A DNA stretch of 64,000 nucleotides, taken from positions 1-64,000 of the forward strand of contig CALXHP010000007.1 in assembly GCA_944388135.1 (NCBI GenBank), given 5' to 3'. How positions within the stretch are numbered: the first letter of the stretch is position 1; the number at the start of each line of letters is the position of its first letter. The stretch comes from an uncultured Gemmiger sp. (lineage in GTDB: Bacteria > Bacillota > Clostridia > Oscillospirales > Ruminococcaceae). This document shows, piece after piece, positions 49,305 to 58,685 of this stretch. The notes under the pieces were generated by a model, which was not told where the DNA came from, searched no databases, and was given only the letters and a program-made list of their open reading frames with translations. A program made the translations under genes and the position numbers.

Positions 49305-50540
49305 TCAACCGTTGATCAGGACCACCGCCACGTCGTTGACGTTGGTGCCGGTAGGCCCGGTGATGATCAGACCGCCCACCGCCTGGAGGGCGTGGTAGGC
49401 GTCGTTCTGCTGCAGGACCGTGAACACATCCACCCCTTTGGCCTGCAGATCGGCCAGGGTGGTGCCGTCCACATAGCCGCCGGCGGCGTCGGTGGGACCG
49501 TCGGTGCCGTCCGACCCCACGCTGAAGAGGGCTGCGTTTTCCAGTCCGGCCAGTCCCGGGGCGGCAGCCAGCGCCAGTTCCTGGTTGCGGCCGCCCAGCC
49601 CCTTGCCGGTCAGGTGGACCACCGTTTCGCCGCCGGCCACAAAGGCCAGCCGGCGGCCGTCCCCGGCGTGGGTGCGGGCCACCCCGGCCAGGAACCGCCC
49701 GGCTTCCCGGGCTTCACAATCCAGCCGGTCGGTGAGGATCAGCGGCTCATACCCCAGGGCACGGCACCGGTCCGCCGCCGCGGCGCAGAGTTCCCGCACA
49801 CTACCGGTGATCCGGGTGGTCACATTGTCCAGCGCCTTGGGGGTCTCCTGCCCCAGCAATTCCCGGGCGGCAGGGGAAAGTTCCAGCCCGTACCGTCCGG
49901 CAATGGCCAAAGCCTGGGCGCAGGTGGAGGAATCGGGATAGGCGGGCCCGGAGGCGATCATATCCAGCGGGTCCCCCAGAATATCGGACAGCACGATGCT
50001 GTACACCCGGGCGGGGGCACAGGCCTGGGCAAACCGCCCGCCCTTGACGGCGGACAGCCGCTTGCGGATGGTGTTCATCTCCACAATATCCGCCCCGCTG
50101 GCCAGCAGCTGGCGGGTGATGTCCTGGAGTTCGTCCCCGGGGATCAGCGGCTTTTCAAACAGGGCACTGCCGCCCCCCGAGAGCAGGAACAGCACGGTGT
50201 CCTCCGCCGTCAGGCCCTGCACCAGGTCCAGGGCCTTGGCGGTGGCGGCAAAGCTGTTTTCGTCGGGCACCGGGTGGCCCGCCTCGCAGCAGGTCACCCC
50301 GGGGATCTCCCCCTTTACATGGCCGTACTTGGTCACCACCACACCGCTGTCCACAGCGCCCAGCGTCTCCACCGCGGCATGGGCCATCTGCCAGGCAGCC
50401 TTGCCGGCAGCCACCAGCAGCGTTCTGCCGGGGCCCGGTGCAAAGGTCTCCAGGGCGCGGCGTACCGCCCGGTCAGGCAGTACGGCGTCGATGCTGGCCG
50501 AGATAATGGCATCGGCCTGGTTGCGTAAGTCGCGGTTCAT
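49305..50540 (-). CDS. Type-2 glycerate kinase (DUF4147/MOFRL family)
   Basis: 411 residues. Family landmarks: [48 protein letters not shown], and the MOFRL end [20 protein letters not shown] then GRNQELAL and [14 protein letters not shown]. It phosphorylates glycerate (product 2-phosphoglycerate in characterised members), feeding glycolysis. Last gene of the four-gene glucarate operon (garR2, DapA-like, gudD, this gene; gaps 21, 26 and 42 bp). ATG 50540 follows AAAGGAG. It is not related to the GarK/GlxK fold of E. coli. Confidence 0.92.
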   Translation of the reverse strand: MNRDLRNQADAIISASIDAVLPDRAVRRALETFAPGPGRTLLVAAGKAAWQMAHAAVETLGAVDSGVVVTKYGHVKGEIPGVTCCEAGHPVPDENSFAATAKALDLVQGLTAEDTVLFLLSGGGSALFEKPLIPGDELQDITRQLLASGADIVEMNTIRKRLSAVKGGRFAQACAPARVYSIVLSDILGDPLDMIASGPAYPDSSTCAQALAIAGRYGLELSPAARELLGQETPKALDNVTTRITGSVRELCAAAADRCRALGYEPLILTDRLDCEAREAGRFLAGVARTHAGDGRRLAFVAGGETVVHLTGKGLGGRNQELALAAAPGLAGLENAALFSVGSDGTDGPTDAAGGYVDGTTLADLQAKGVDVFTVLQQNDAYHALQAVGGLIITGPTGTNVNDVAVVLING

Positions 50541-50582
50541 CTTGGGTTACTCCTTTCGGTGTGGCCTTGCGGGCCATGCGGT

Positions 50583-51911
50583 TCACCGCACCAGGCAGGG
50601 CTTTTTGGGATCAAACTTCCAGCCGGGGATCAGGTACTGCATGCCCTTGGCATCGTCCCGGGCGCCCAGGCAGTTGTCCATATACAGTTTGTGGGCCTTC
50701 ATGACCTGGTCACGGTCCACCTCGATGCCCAGGCCGCCCTTCTTGGGCAGGTCGATGCAGCCGTCCACGATCTGCATAGGTTCCTTGGTCAGCCGTTCCC
50801 GGCCTTCCTGCCAGATCCAGTGGGTGTCGATACCGTTCATCTTGCCGGGGATGGCTGCTGCACATTGTACCACCATGGCCAGGCTGATGTCAAAATGGTT
50901 GTTGGAATGGCAGCCCCACATCAGGCCGAAATCGTTGCAGAGCTGGCCCACGCGGACAGAGCCGTTCATCGTCCAGAAATGGGGGTCGGCCAGAGGAATG
51001 TCCACGCTCTGCAGGGCGATGGTATGGCACATCTGGCGCCAGTCGGTGTTGATCATGTTGGTGGCGGTGGGCATCATGGTGGCCTTGCGGAACTCCGCCA
51101 TGATCTCACGGCCGGAGAAGCCGTCCTCGGCACCGCAGGGGTCCTCGCAGTAGGCCAGGCACTTCTTCAGGTCGGGGGCGATCTCCAGGGCTTCCTTCAG
51201 GCTCCAGCAGCCGTTGGGGTCCAGGTCCACCCGGGCGTCGGGGAAGGCATCCTTGATGGCCTGCACGGCCTTGACCTCCTCTTTGGGGGCCAGCACGCCG
51301 CCCTTGAGCTTGAAGTCCTGGAAGCCGTACTTCTCATGGGTGGCCTTGGCCAGGGCCACAATGGCCTCGGGGGTCAGGGCTTCCTCATGGCGCAGGCGGT
51401 ACCAGTCGCAGTCGGCGTCGGGCTCCTCCTCGTAGGGCAGGTCGGTCTTTTTGCGGTCGCCCACATAGAACAGGTAGCTCAAAAAGCGTACCTTGTCCCG
51501 CTGGATGCCGTCCCCCATCAGGGCCGCGGCGGGCACGTCCAGGAATTTGCCCAGCAGGTCCAGCAGCGGGGCCTCGATGGCGGTGACCACATGGACGCCG
51601 GTGCGCAGGTCAAAGGTCTGGTTGCCCCGGACGTCGTCCTTGATGTTGGCGTTCAGCCAGGCGCGCACCTTGTTCAGCGTCTGCTTGTAGTCGGCGATAC
51701 TGGTGCCCAGCACCAGATCCTTCACGGCTTCCAGGGCGTTGGTGATCTTCTGGCCGCCGGGCACTTCGCCCACGCCCTCCACGCCGTTGGAGTCGGTGAG
51801 AATGACGATGTTGCGGGTGAAATACGGCGCATGAGCGCCGGAAAGATTCAGTTCCATGCAGTCATGCCCGGCTACGGGGTAAACTTCCATCTTTGCTACG
51901 GTAGGGATCAT
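50583..51911 (-). CDS. gudD: D-glucarate dehydratase
   Basis: 442 residues, enolase superfamily. N-terminal capping domain: [19 protein letters not shown]. Catalytic marks: KLKGG (K-x-K base), [14 protein letters not shown] and [10 protein letters not shown] (metal ligands), and [15 protein letters not shown] (catalytic His). It dehydrates D-glucarate (or L-idarate) to 5-keto-4-deoxy-D-glucarate. ATG 51911 is 9 nt after AGGAGG. Third gene of the glucarate operon. Confidence 0.95.
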   Translation of the reverse strand: MIPTVAKMEVYPVAGHDCMELNLSGAHAPYFTRNIVILTDSNGVEGVGEVPGGQKITNALEAVKDLVLGTSIADYKQTLNKVRAWLNANIKDDVRGNQTFDLRTGVHVVTAIEAPLLDLLGKFLDVPAAALMGDGIQRDKVRFLSYLFYVGDRKKTDLPYEEEPDADCDWYRLRHEEALTPEAIVALAKATHEKYGFQDFKLKGGVLAPKEEVKAVQAIKDAFPDARVDLDPNGCWSLKEALEIAPDLKKCLAYCEDPCGAEDGFSGREIMAEFRKATMMPTATNMINTDWRQMCHTIALQSVDIPLADPHFWTMNGSVRVGQLCNDFGLMWGCHSNNHFDISLAMVVQCAAAIPGKMNGIDTHWIWQEGRERLTKEPMQIVDGCIDLPKKGGLGIEVDRDQVMKAHKLYMDNCLGARDDAKGMQYLIPGWKFDPKKPCLVR

Positions 51912-51937
51912 CGTATGTAACCTCCTGTGAATCAACT

Positions 51938-52855
51938 TCAGATCAACTTCATATCAACCAGCACGGCGCGGAGTTTTTCCCGCTGCTCGGCGGTGAGTTC
52001 CTGGATGGGGTCCAGGCATTTGCCCACCGGGATGCCCTGCAGGTTCAGCCCTTCCTTGATGACTTCGGGGAAGGTGCCCATATTGGTGGCAATGCGCAGG
52101 GGCGCCAGACGGAACTGGGCTTCCAGGGCGCCCTTCCAGTCTCCTTCCACAAACTTGTCGTAGATATCGGCCACCACCCGGGGCGCCACGTTGGCGCAGC
52201 TGGCCACCGCACCGGCGCAGCCGTAATGCAGGCCGGCGTAGATCATGGTATCCCGGCCCATGATGACCTGGAAATGATCCCGCTCATCGGCGGTCAGCCG
52301 CAGGTATTCGCCGCAGTTGGTCATATCACCGCTGGAATCCTTGATGCCGATGATGTTGCCGCAGTCCCGGGCCAGACGGGCCGCCGTGGCGGGGGCAATG
52401 TTCACATTGGTCTTGGGGGGATTGTTGTACATCAGCACCGGCATGGTGGTGCTGTCGGCAATGGTCTTGTAGTAGGTGTACAGTTCCTCCTGGGTCTGGC
52501 TGACAAACATGGGGGTCAGCACGCTGACGGCGTCATAGCCGCCCACCTGCTCCACCAGCTTGATCAGCCGGATGACCTCCCGGGTGGTGATGTGGCTGCA
52601 CCCGGCAATGAGCTGGATGGGCTTGCCGCTGCGGGTGGTTTTGCCGGCCACCGCATCCCGCACGGTCTCCAGGCCCTTGACGAACTCGTCGTCATGCAGG
52701 GCATAGAACTCGCCGGTGGTGCCGAAGGGGAACAGACCGTGGACACCGCCGTCCACCAGGAAGGCGGCCATCTTGGCCATAGCGGCAAAATCCACATGGC
52801 CCTGGGCATCAAAGGGGGTGATGATGGGGGGAATCACACCATAAGGCTTATACAT
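51938..52855 (-). CDS. DapA-family aldolase/dehydratase of the glucarate pathway
   Basis: 305 residues, (beta/alpha)8 class I aldolase fold. Motifs: [25 protein letters not shown] (catalytic Tyr) and [11 protein letters not shown] (Schiff-base Lys). In this operon it probably cleaves 5-keto-4-deoxyglucarate to pyruvate and tartronate semialdehyde, since GarR and a glycerate kinase follow and no GarL-type (HpcH) aldolase is present. The alternative is 5-keto-4-deoxyglucarate dehydratase (giving 2-oxoglutarate semialdehyde), but no KGSA dehydrogenase gene is here. Sequence alone does not decide. Confidence 0.85.
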   Translation of the reverse strand: MYKPYGVIPPIITPFDAQGHVDFAAMAKMAAFLVDGGVHGLFPFGTTGEFYALHDDEFVKGLETVRDAVAGKTTRSGKPIQLIAGCSHITTREVIRLIKLVEQVGGYDAVSVLTPMFVSQTQEELYTYYKTIADSTTMPVLMYNNPPKTNVNIAPATAARLARDCGNIIGIKDSSGDMTNCGEYLRLTADERDHFQVIMGRDTMIYAGLHYGCAGAVASCANVAPRVVADIYDKFVEGDWKGALEAQFRLAPLRIATNMGTFPEVIKEGLNLQGIPVGKCLDPIQELTAEQREKLRAVLVDMKLI

Positions 52856-52876
52856 AAAAATCTCTCCTTTTTTCTC

Positions 52877-53608
52877 TTACCGGCCGATCCGGATACCTGT
52901 GAGCTGCTCGTAGTAGCGGGCGATGCAGCTGTGGTCGTTCTGGCCTTCGCCGTGGTTGTGCAGCCACTGCAGGATCTCCTGCACTTCGGCGGTCATGGGA
53001 ACCGGTGCACCCACGCTGTGGGCGCAGTCCAGGGCATTGTTCAGATCCTTGATGTGCAGATCGATCTTGAAGCCCGGCTTGGGATCCCCGGCGATCATCA
53101 TGGGGGCCTTGGCGTTCATGACGGTGGAACCGGCCAGACCGCCCTGGATAGCCTCAAAGACCAGCTGGGGGTCCACACCGGCCTTCTGGGCCAGGGTCAG
53201 GGCCTCGGCCAGGGCCTGGATGTTGCAGGCCACGATGATCTGGTTGGCCAGCTTGGTGGTGTTGCCGGCGCCTACGTCGCCGCAGCGCACCACGCTGGTG
53301 CCCATGGTCTCCAGCAGGGGTTTGAACCGGTCAAAGACCTCCTGCTTGCCGCCTACCATGAAGGAAAGGGTGCCGTCGATAGCCTTGGGCTCACCGCCGG
53401 AAACGGGGGCGTCCAGCATCTCGATGTTCTTCTCGGCCAGCACGGCGGCGATCTCCTTGGAGGCCACCGGGTTGATGGAGCTCATATCGATGAAGGTGGT
53501 GCCGGGGCGCATATGGGCGGCCACGCCGTCCTCCCCCAGCATGACAGATTTGACCTGGGGGGAGTTGGGCAGCATGGTCAGCACCACATCGCAGCTGTCG
53601 CCGATCTC
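52877..53608 (-). repeat. Arm 2 of the ~730-bp inverted repeat
   Basis: Complement of 46441-47172 with few differences. The arms enclose 5.7 kb holding the regulator, kinase, gudD and DapA-like genes. Confidence 0.88.
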
Positions 53609-53758
53609 GGCCTGGGTGGCCGGGGTGGCACCGCAGGCAGCCAGCTCCTCCATCGGTGCATGGCTCCGGTTGTTTACCAGCAGGGTGTACCCTGCCTGCA
53701 GCAGATTTTTTGCCATGGGCTTGCCCATGATGCCCAGACCAATGAAACCGACTTTCAT
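52877..53758 (-). CDS. garR: Tartronate semialdehyde reductase, copy 2
   Basis: 293 residues from ATG 53758 (SD AAAGGAT 8 nt away). From the sequence EIGDSCDVVLTMLPNSPQ onward it is almost identical to copy 1, including substrate motif and catalytic Lys (NTTKLANQ). The first 50 residues (KVGFIGLGIMGKPMAKNLLQ, then AGYTLLVNNRSHAPMEELAA) differ. First gene of the glucarate operon. The mosaic pattern points to recent duplication or gene conversion. Confidence 0.93.
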   Translation of the reverse strand: MKVGFIGLGIMGKPMAKNLLQAGYTLLVNNRSHAPMEELAACGATPATQAEIGDSCDVVLTMLPNSPQVKSVMLGEDGVAAHMRPGTTFIDMSSINPVASKEIAAVLAEKNIEMLDAPVSGGEPKAIDGTLSFMVGGKQEVFDRFKPLLETMGTSVVRCGDVGAGNTTKLANQIIVACNIQALAEALTLAQKAGVDPQLVFEAIQGGLAGSTVMNAKAPMMIAGDPKPGFKIDLHIKDLNNALDCAHSVGAPVPMTAEVQEILQWLHNHGEGQNDHSCIARYYEQLTGIRIGR

Positions 53759-53865
53759 ATACAGCATCCTTTCTTTTCACAGGGTGAGCGGGATGACAGA
53801 GGCGGTGTACGCAGCGGCTGCCGGACCGCTGCGGGGAGACCGCGGCTCCCGTAAAGCTTGTCTTC

Positions 53866-53894
53866 AGTGTACACAACCGCGCCGCCTTCGGCAA
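53866..53894 (-). promoter_or_regulatory. Promoter of the glucarate operon
   Basis: On the minus strand, TTGCCG (53889-53894), 17 bp, TACACT (53866-53871). It lies about 108 bp upstream of garR copy 2. Confidence 0.65.
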
Positions 53895-53953
53895 TGGGCA
53901 AAGCCCACAAAGCGAAGGGGAAAAAGGTAGTGGTACTGTCAACATTGCGTTTT

Positions 53954-54107
53954 GTGAAATCCCGGTGTGAAACAGAGAGAAACCAAGGTTTCACCTGGGG
54001 GACCCGGGGCGGGCAGGACCGCTGCCCGGCACCCCCGGTTCCGGCTATTATATAAGGTATGAAATCCCACTGAAACAAAAAGGCGAAAAATGAAATTTTT
54101 TGTTTCG
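53954..54107. promoter_or_regulatory. Operator cluster in the divergent glucarate/GntP control region
   Basis: Half sites: GTGAAAT 53954, GTGAAAC 53967, GTTTCAC 53988 (the last two form a 7-bp dyad), TGAAAT 54060, TGAAAC 54071 (11 bp apart), and TGAAAT-N5-GTTTCG at 54091-54107, the same arrangement as at 46119-46135. GAAACAAAAA/TTTTTGTTTC also makes a 10-bp dyad (54072-54106). The whole 53759-54308 region holds no gene that I can support. Confidence 0.6.
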
Positions 54108-54308
54108 GAATTTGCACAGTTCGACGATGTCTTACAAAAAGGCGTGTGGATTGTGGCCATTCTGCGCATTGCGGAAAATCGGCAAAGTATGATAGTTTTG
54201 TTATGACAAAAGCGCGGCGGCCTGCCGCGCACGGAACACTTCCCGTAAAGCTTTCGCCCCCTGCCAGGGCAGTTCCCGTTTGTTGAAAATAAAAGGAGGA
54301 ATTGTTCC

Positions 54309-55718
54309 ATGACCGAATCCACCCGCATGCTGCTGGGTCTTGCCATCGGCATCATCCTGATGATCATTCTGGTATCCAAAACCAAAGTCCACACCTTTAT
54401 CGCCCTGCTGGTGGCCGCGCTGGTCACCGCCCTCATCGGCGGCATGAGCCCCGCCGACCTGACCCTGGCGGACGGCACCGTCCAGAAGGGCATCATCACC
54501 GCCATTGAAGAAGGCTTCGGCAACACCCTGAAAAGCACCGGCATCATCATCGGCCTGGGCGTCATGATGGGCGGCGTGCTGGAAAAGTCCGGCGCCGCTG
54601 AACGCCTTGCCTACTCCTTCATCCGTGCCGTCGGCAAGAAGAAAGAGGAATGGGCGCTGGCCATCACCGGCTGGTTCATCTCGATCCCCGTCTTTGCCGA
54701 CTCCGCCGTCGTCATCTTTGCCCCTCTGGCCAAGGCCATTTCCCGTGTATCCGGCAAATCCATCGTAGGTCTGGCTCTGGCACTGGCCGCCGGCCTGCAG
54801 CTGACCCACTGCCTGGTTCCCCCCACCCCCGGCCCCACCACTGCCGCCAGCATGCTGGGCGTAGACGTAGGTTCCATGATCCTGATGGGTGCCGTCATCT
54901 CTATCCCCATGCTGATCGTGGCCGTTTTCTACTGCAAGTGGATCGGCAAGAAGATCTACCAGATCCCCCTGGAAGACGGCACCTTCGACCGCAAGGACTA
55001 TAAAGAAGAATACATCAAGAGCATGGACCAGCTGGACAGCCTGATCAACCAGAAAGACCTGCCCGGTCTGTGGGTATCCATGGCGCCCATCGTCGTGCCC
55101 CTGATCCTCATCCTGGCCAACACCGTCCTCGGCTTCATCGGCCTCAGCGAAGGCCCCCTCTACCAGGTCATGGAACTGGTGGGCTCCCCCATCATCGCCC
55201 TGGGCATCGGCACCCTGCTGGCCATCTACGGTCTGATGGCCAAGAATCCCACCAAGGAAGTCCTGAAAGTCATGGATACCGCCATCAAGGACACCGGCAT
55301 CATCATGCTGATCACCGGTGCCGGCGGCTCCCTGGGCAACGTCATCAAGGTTTCCGGCATCGGCAATGCCCTGGGTGAACTGGTCCTCAGCTTCCCCATC
55401 CCCGCCGTGCTGATCCCCTTCATCATCGCCGCCCTCATGCGTATCGCTCTGGGCTCCGCCACCGTGGCCATCACCACCGCCGCTTCCCTGTCCGCCCCCA
55501 TCGCTCTGCAGCTGGGCATCAGCCCCCTGCTGCTGGCCCAGGCCTGCTGCGTGGGCGCCATCTCCTTCTCCTACTTCAACGACAGCGGCTTCTGGGTCTG
55601 GAACGGTATGTTCGGTGTCTCTGAGCTGAAAGACCAGGTCCGCTGCAAGACCGCCGTATCCATGATCATGGCCGGCGTCGGCATTGTGGAACTGATCCTG
55701 TTGTCCCTGTTTATGTAA
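54309..55718 (+). CDS. GntP-family sugar-acid permease
   Basis: 469 residues, twelve or so membrane helices. Typical stretches: LGLAIGIILMIILVSKTKVH, ALVTALIGGMSPADL, VFADSAVVIFAPLAKAISRV, HCLVPPTPGPTTAASMLGVD and FSYFNDSGFWVWNGMFGVSE. GntP members import gluconate and related acids; position between glucarate and galactarate genes makes hexarates the likely cargo. AAAAGGAGG precedes ATG 54309 by about 9 nt. Divergent from the glucarate operon. A weak -10 (TATGAT 54188-54193) is visible, but no good -35. Confidence 0.9.
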   Translation: MTESTRMLLGLAIGIILMIILVSKTKVHTFIALLVAALVTALIGGMSPADLTLADGTVQKGIITAIEEGFGNTLKSTGIIIGLGVMMGGVLEKSGAAERLAYSFIRAVGKKKEEWALAITGWFISIPVFADSAVVIFAPLAKAISRVSGKSIVGLALALAAGLQLTHCLVPPTPGPTTAASMLGVDVGSMILMGAVISIPMLIVAVFYCKWIGKKIYQIPLEDGTFDRKDYKEEYIKSMDQLDSLINQKDLPGLWVSMAPIVVPLILILANTVLGFIGLSEGPLYQVMELVGSPIIALGIGTLLAIYGLMAKNPTKEVLKVMDTAIKDTGIIMLITGAGGSLGNVIKVSGIGNALGELVLSFPIPAVLIPFIIAALMRIALGSATVAITTAASLSAPIALQLGISPLLLAQACCVGAISFSYFNDSGFWVWNGMFGVSELKDQVRCKTAVSMIMAGVGIVELILLSLFM

Positions 55719-55740
55719 AACACCCGTTTGCAGAAGATCC

Positions 55741-55774
55741 GGCAGCCCGCCCCACGGTGGGCTGCCTTTTTTGA
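55741..55774 (+). terminator. Terminator after the GntP permease
   Basis: GGCAGCCC pairs with GGGCTGCC, followed by T6. The next gene starts only 18 bp later, so some read-through is likely needed for its expression. Confidence 0.88.
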
Positions 55775-55791
55775 TAAGGAGATTGATCCCT

Positions 55792-56880
55792 ATGGAAAAA
55801 ATCGTGCTGGATACCGCCATCAAATTCGGTGCCGGGCGCTACCGCCAGGGCACCGGCATTCTGGAAGAAGCCGGACAGGAGATCCGGCGGTTCGGCAAAA
55901 AAGCCTTTCTGCTGGCCGGCCCCCGGGCCTGGGAGGCCGTGAAGGCACGGCTGGCGCCCGCGCTGGAGGCCGCCGGGGTGGACTATGTTGTGGAATTGTA
56001 TACCGGTCCCTGCAGCTACGAGGCCGCAGCAGACTACGCCAAACGCTGCCGGGACGCCGGCTGCGACGAGGTGGTGGGCGTGGGAGGCGGCGTCATCATG
56101 GACCTGGCCAAGGCCGTTGCCGAATATGCCAAGGTGGGGACGGTGAACATCCCCACCTCCATCTCCACCTGTGCGCCCTTCACCTGCATGAGCGTGATGT
56201 ACACCCCCGAGGGGGGCAAAAAGGACTGCTGGCGCTATGAGCATGAGATCGACGCCGTGCTGGTGGACATGCAGGTCATTGCGGACTGCCCCATCCGGTA
56301 CACCGCGGCGGGCATTCTGGACGCCATGGCCAAGCGCATCGAGATCCAGAACGGCAAGCCGGTGATGACGCTGGACGACAACAAATTCGACCTGTACACC
56401 GCATTCCGGATGGCGGAATACACCTATGACGTGCTGGAACACTACGGTCCCCAGGCCATCGAGGACAACCGCCGCCATCAGGTGACCAAGGCGCTGGAAG
56501 ATGTGACCTTCATCAATGTGGCGGTCACCGGCGTCATTGCCAACATCACCAAGAGCTTCAGCCAGAGTGCCATCGGCCACTCGATGTACGACGCGGTGCG
56601 CACCCACTTCACCCGGGAAGCCGCCAAAGCCCTGCACGGGGAGATCGTGGCAGTGGCACTGTTTGCCCAGCTGCACTACAACCGGCTGGACAGCCAGGCC
56701 GCTGACCTGCGGGAGTTCATGCGCGGTATGGACATGCCGCTGACGTTGGCGGAGCTGGGCATTCAGCCCACCGAGGAAAACCTCAAAGTGCTGGAGGATT
56801 ACCTCATCGACTCCCCCTATGTGGCCCCCGGCCCCGAGAGCCTGACCCGGCTGCATGAGGCTATGTACACCATGCAGTGA
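55792..56880 (+). CDS. Iron-containing (glycerol-dehydrogenase-type) alcohol dehydrogenase
   Basis: 362 residues. NAD-binding loop VVGVGGGVIMDLAKAVAEYA, NIPTSISTCAPFTCMSVM, and metal-ligand histidines in SFSQSAIGHSMYDAV and ALHGEIVAVALFAQL. It resembles the glycerol dehydrogenase/dehydroquinate-synthase-like superfamily; the substrate is probably a hydroxy acid or polyol of the island (tartronate or glycerate level is possible). AAGGAG precedes ATG 55792. It probably depends on read-through from the GntP gene. Confidence 0.88.
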   Translation: MEKIVLDTAIKFGAGRYRQGTGILEEAGQEIRRFGKKAFLLAGPRAWEAVKARLAPALEAAGVDYVVELYTGPCSYEAAADYAKRCRDAGCDEVVGVGGGVIMDLAKAVAEYAKVGTVNIPTSISTCAPFTCMSVMYTPEGGKKDCWRYEHEIDAVLVDMQVIADCPIRYTAAGILDAMAKRIEIQNGKPVMTLDDNKFDLYTAFRMAEYTYDVLEHYGPQAIEDNRRHQVTKALEDVTFINVAVTGVIANITKSFSQSAIGHSMYDAVRTHFTREAAKALHGEIVAVALFAQLHYNRLDSQAADLREFMRGMDMPLTLAELGIQPTEENLKVLEDYLIDSPYVAPGPESLTRLHEAMYTMQ

Positions 56881-56914
56881 TTCCCAAGGCCCCGCCTTTT
56901 CCCGGTAAAACCGC

Positions 56915-56965
56915 AAACACCAAACGCCCTGCCCGGCAAGGAACCGGACAGGGCGTTTGGTGTTT
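56915..56965. terminator. Terminator between the dehydrogenase and garD
   Basis: A 17-bp stem (AAACACCAAACGCCCTG and complement) extended by CCGG/CCGG beyond one mismatch lies between convergent stops at 56880 and 57000. Confidence 0.85.
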
Positions 56966-56999
56966 ATGAAGAAGAATCCCAACGGGATGGGGTTGGCGG

Positions 57000-58523
57000 T
57001 CAGGTGATGGGGGCAGGGTTGAAGATGCACAGATCGTTGTGGAAGCCGTACTGATCGCTGTAGGGCTGGCGGGTACCGCTGGCCACATCCAGGATCATCT
57101 CAAAGATCTCGGTGCCCACGTCGGCGATGGTCTTTTCCCCGGTGGCCACCTCACCGGCGGAAATGTCGATGAGGTCGAACCAGTGCTGCTTCATCTCGGT
57201 GCGGCTGCACACCTTGATGACGGGGGCCACTTCCAGACCATAGGGGGTGCCGCGGCCCGTCATGAACACCTGCAGCCCGATGCCGCTGGCCAGCTGGCTG
57301 GGTCCGCAGACGATATCGCTGGCCGGGGTGGCGGCGTAGATCAGCCCGTGCTTGGTGGGCTTTTCCGCCGGGGAGAGCACTTCCACAATGGGACTGGTGC
57401 CGGACTTGGCAATGGAACCCATGGCCTTTTCCACAATGTTGGCCAGGCCGCCCTTCTTGTTGCCGGGGGTGGGGTTGGCGTCCCGGTCCACACCGCCCGC
57501 TGCCAGATAGTCGTCGTACCACTGCATCTCCTCGGCCAGACGGTCCCGGGTGGCGGCGTCCACACAGCGGGCCGCCAGCATGGGCACGCCGTCCCGCACC
57601 TCGGTGACCTCACTGAAGAGGACGGTGCCTCCGCCCCGCACCAGCATATCCGCCGCATACCCGGCGCTGGGGTTGGCGGTGATGCCGCTGAAGGCGTCGC
57701 TGCCGCCGCACTGCATGCCGATGACAAGCTCCGAGAGGGGCAGCTCCTCCCGGCGGCGCTGTTCCAGTTTTTGCAGCTTTTTGTCTGCCATGTCCAGGAT
57801 GGCCTGCATCATGGCGTCGTGGCCGGGGTAGTCCTGCAGGGTAAGGACGTTCTCCGGGGTGATGTCCTCGGGGGGCAGCACCCGGTCATAGGTGAGCTTT
57901 TCGCAGCCCAGACCCACCACCATGATCTCGCCGCCGAAGTTGGGGTGGCGGATCAGGTTGGTGACGGCCCGGATGGGGATTTTGGCCAGCGGCGCATTGA
58001 TGGCCACGCCGCAGCCGTAGGGATGGGTCACCGCCACCACACCGTCCACATGGGGGTACTTGGGCAGCAGTTCCCGCTTGATGCGCTCCACCGCCACCTT
58101 GAGCACGCCGGCGGCGCACTGCACCGTGGTGACGATGCCCAGCAGGTTGCGGGTACCCGCCGGGCCGGTCTTGTTGCGGTAGCCCATCCAGGTGGTGCGG
58201 GTGGGCCGGGGCAGTTCCTCCACCGGTACAAGATGGGTGCCGTAGGGCAGGTCGGTCAGCGCGGGGCTTTCCGGCAGGTCCAGCATATGCTCATTGATCC
58301 AGCTGCCGGGGGCGATATCCGCCTTGGCGTAGCCCAACGCCACACCGTAGCGCAGGATCGCGCCGCCGGCGGGGATGGGCTGCAGCGCGATCTTATGCGC
58401 CTGGGGAATGGGTTCCCGCGTGACCAGACCGGGGCATACCTCGGTACCGGCGGGCAGGTCGTGGACGGCCACCGCCACGTTGTCCTGGGGTTTGATCTGG
58501 ATGATCTGTGCTGTCTGAAGCAT
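57000..58523 (-). CDS. garD: Galactarate dehydratase (UxaA family)
   Basis: 507 residues. An N-terminal SAF domain (IIQIKPQDNVAVAVHDLPAG) joins a large UxaA domain (GYRNKTGPAGTRNLLGIVTT; THPYGCGVAIN; LGCEKLTYDRVLPPE; MQCGGSDAFSGITANPSAGY). It dehydrates galactarate (meso-galactarate) to 5-keto-4-deoxyglucarate, meeting the GudD product. An altronate dehydratase identity is less likely, because altronate dehydratase usually accompanies uxaB/uxuA genes, absent here. ATG 58523 follows GAGG 11 nt upstream. Monocistronic with its own operators. Confidence 0.85.
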   Translation of the reverse strand: MLQTAQIIQIKPQDNVAVAVHDLPAGTEVCPGLVTREPIPQAHKIALQPIPAGGAILRYGVALGYAKADIAPGSWINEHMLDLPESPALTDLPYGTHLVPVEELPRPTRTTWMGYRNKTGPAGTRNLLGIVTTVQCAAGVLKVAVERIKRELLPKYPHVDGVVAVTHPYGCGVAINAPLAKIPIRAVTNLIRHPNFGGEIMVVGLGCEKLTYDRVLPPEDITPENVLTLQDYPGHDAMMQAILDMADKKLQKLEQRRREELPLSELVIGMQCGGSDAFSGITANPSAGYAADMLVRGGGTVLFSEVTEVRDGVPMLAARCVDAATRDRLAEEMQWYDDYLAAGGVDRDANPTPGNKKGGLANIVEKAMGSIAKSGTSPIVEVLSPAEKPTKHGLIYAATPASDIVCGPSQLASGIGLQVFMTGRGTPYGLEVAPVIKVCSRTEMKQHWFDLIDISAGEVATGEKTIADVGTEIFEMILDVASGTRQPYSDQYGFHNDLCIFNPAPIT

Positions 58524-58554
58524 GGAGTCCAACACCTCACTGTTCGTTTTCTAC

Positions 58555-58583
58555 AGTGTAGCAAGGCCCCCGCCCCCTCACAA
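58555..58583 (-). promoter_or_regulatory. Promoter of garD
   Basis: On the minus strand, TTGTGA (58578-58583), 17 bp, TACACT (58555-58560), 32 bp upstream of the start codon. Confidence 0.7.
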
Positions 58584-58634
58584 TCCGCAGAATCCACAAG
58601 AAACCCCCGTCCCCTTGAGGCCGGGTGTCGGACT

Positions 58635-58685
58635 TTGCAGATTCTGCAATGCAAGGCGTGTGTTTTCTGCAACACAGGTTGCAGA
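58635..58685. promoter_or_regulatory. Palindromic operators upstream of garD
   Basis: TTGCAGA-T-TCTGCAA (58635-58649) and TCTGCAAC-N4-GTTGCAGA (58666-58685), followed by TTTGCAGA (58686-58693). Their centres are about 34 bp apart (three helical turns). The motif differs from the TGAAAT sites of the glucarate/GntP promoters. The rest of 58686-58818 holds no gene. Confidence 0.65.
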
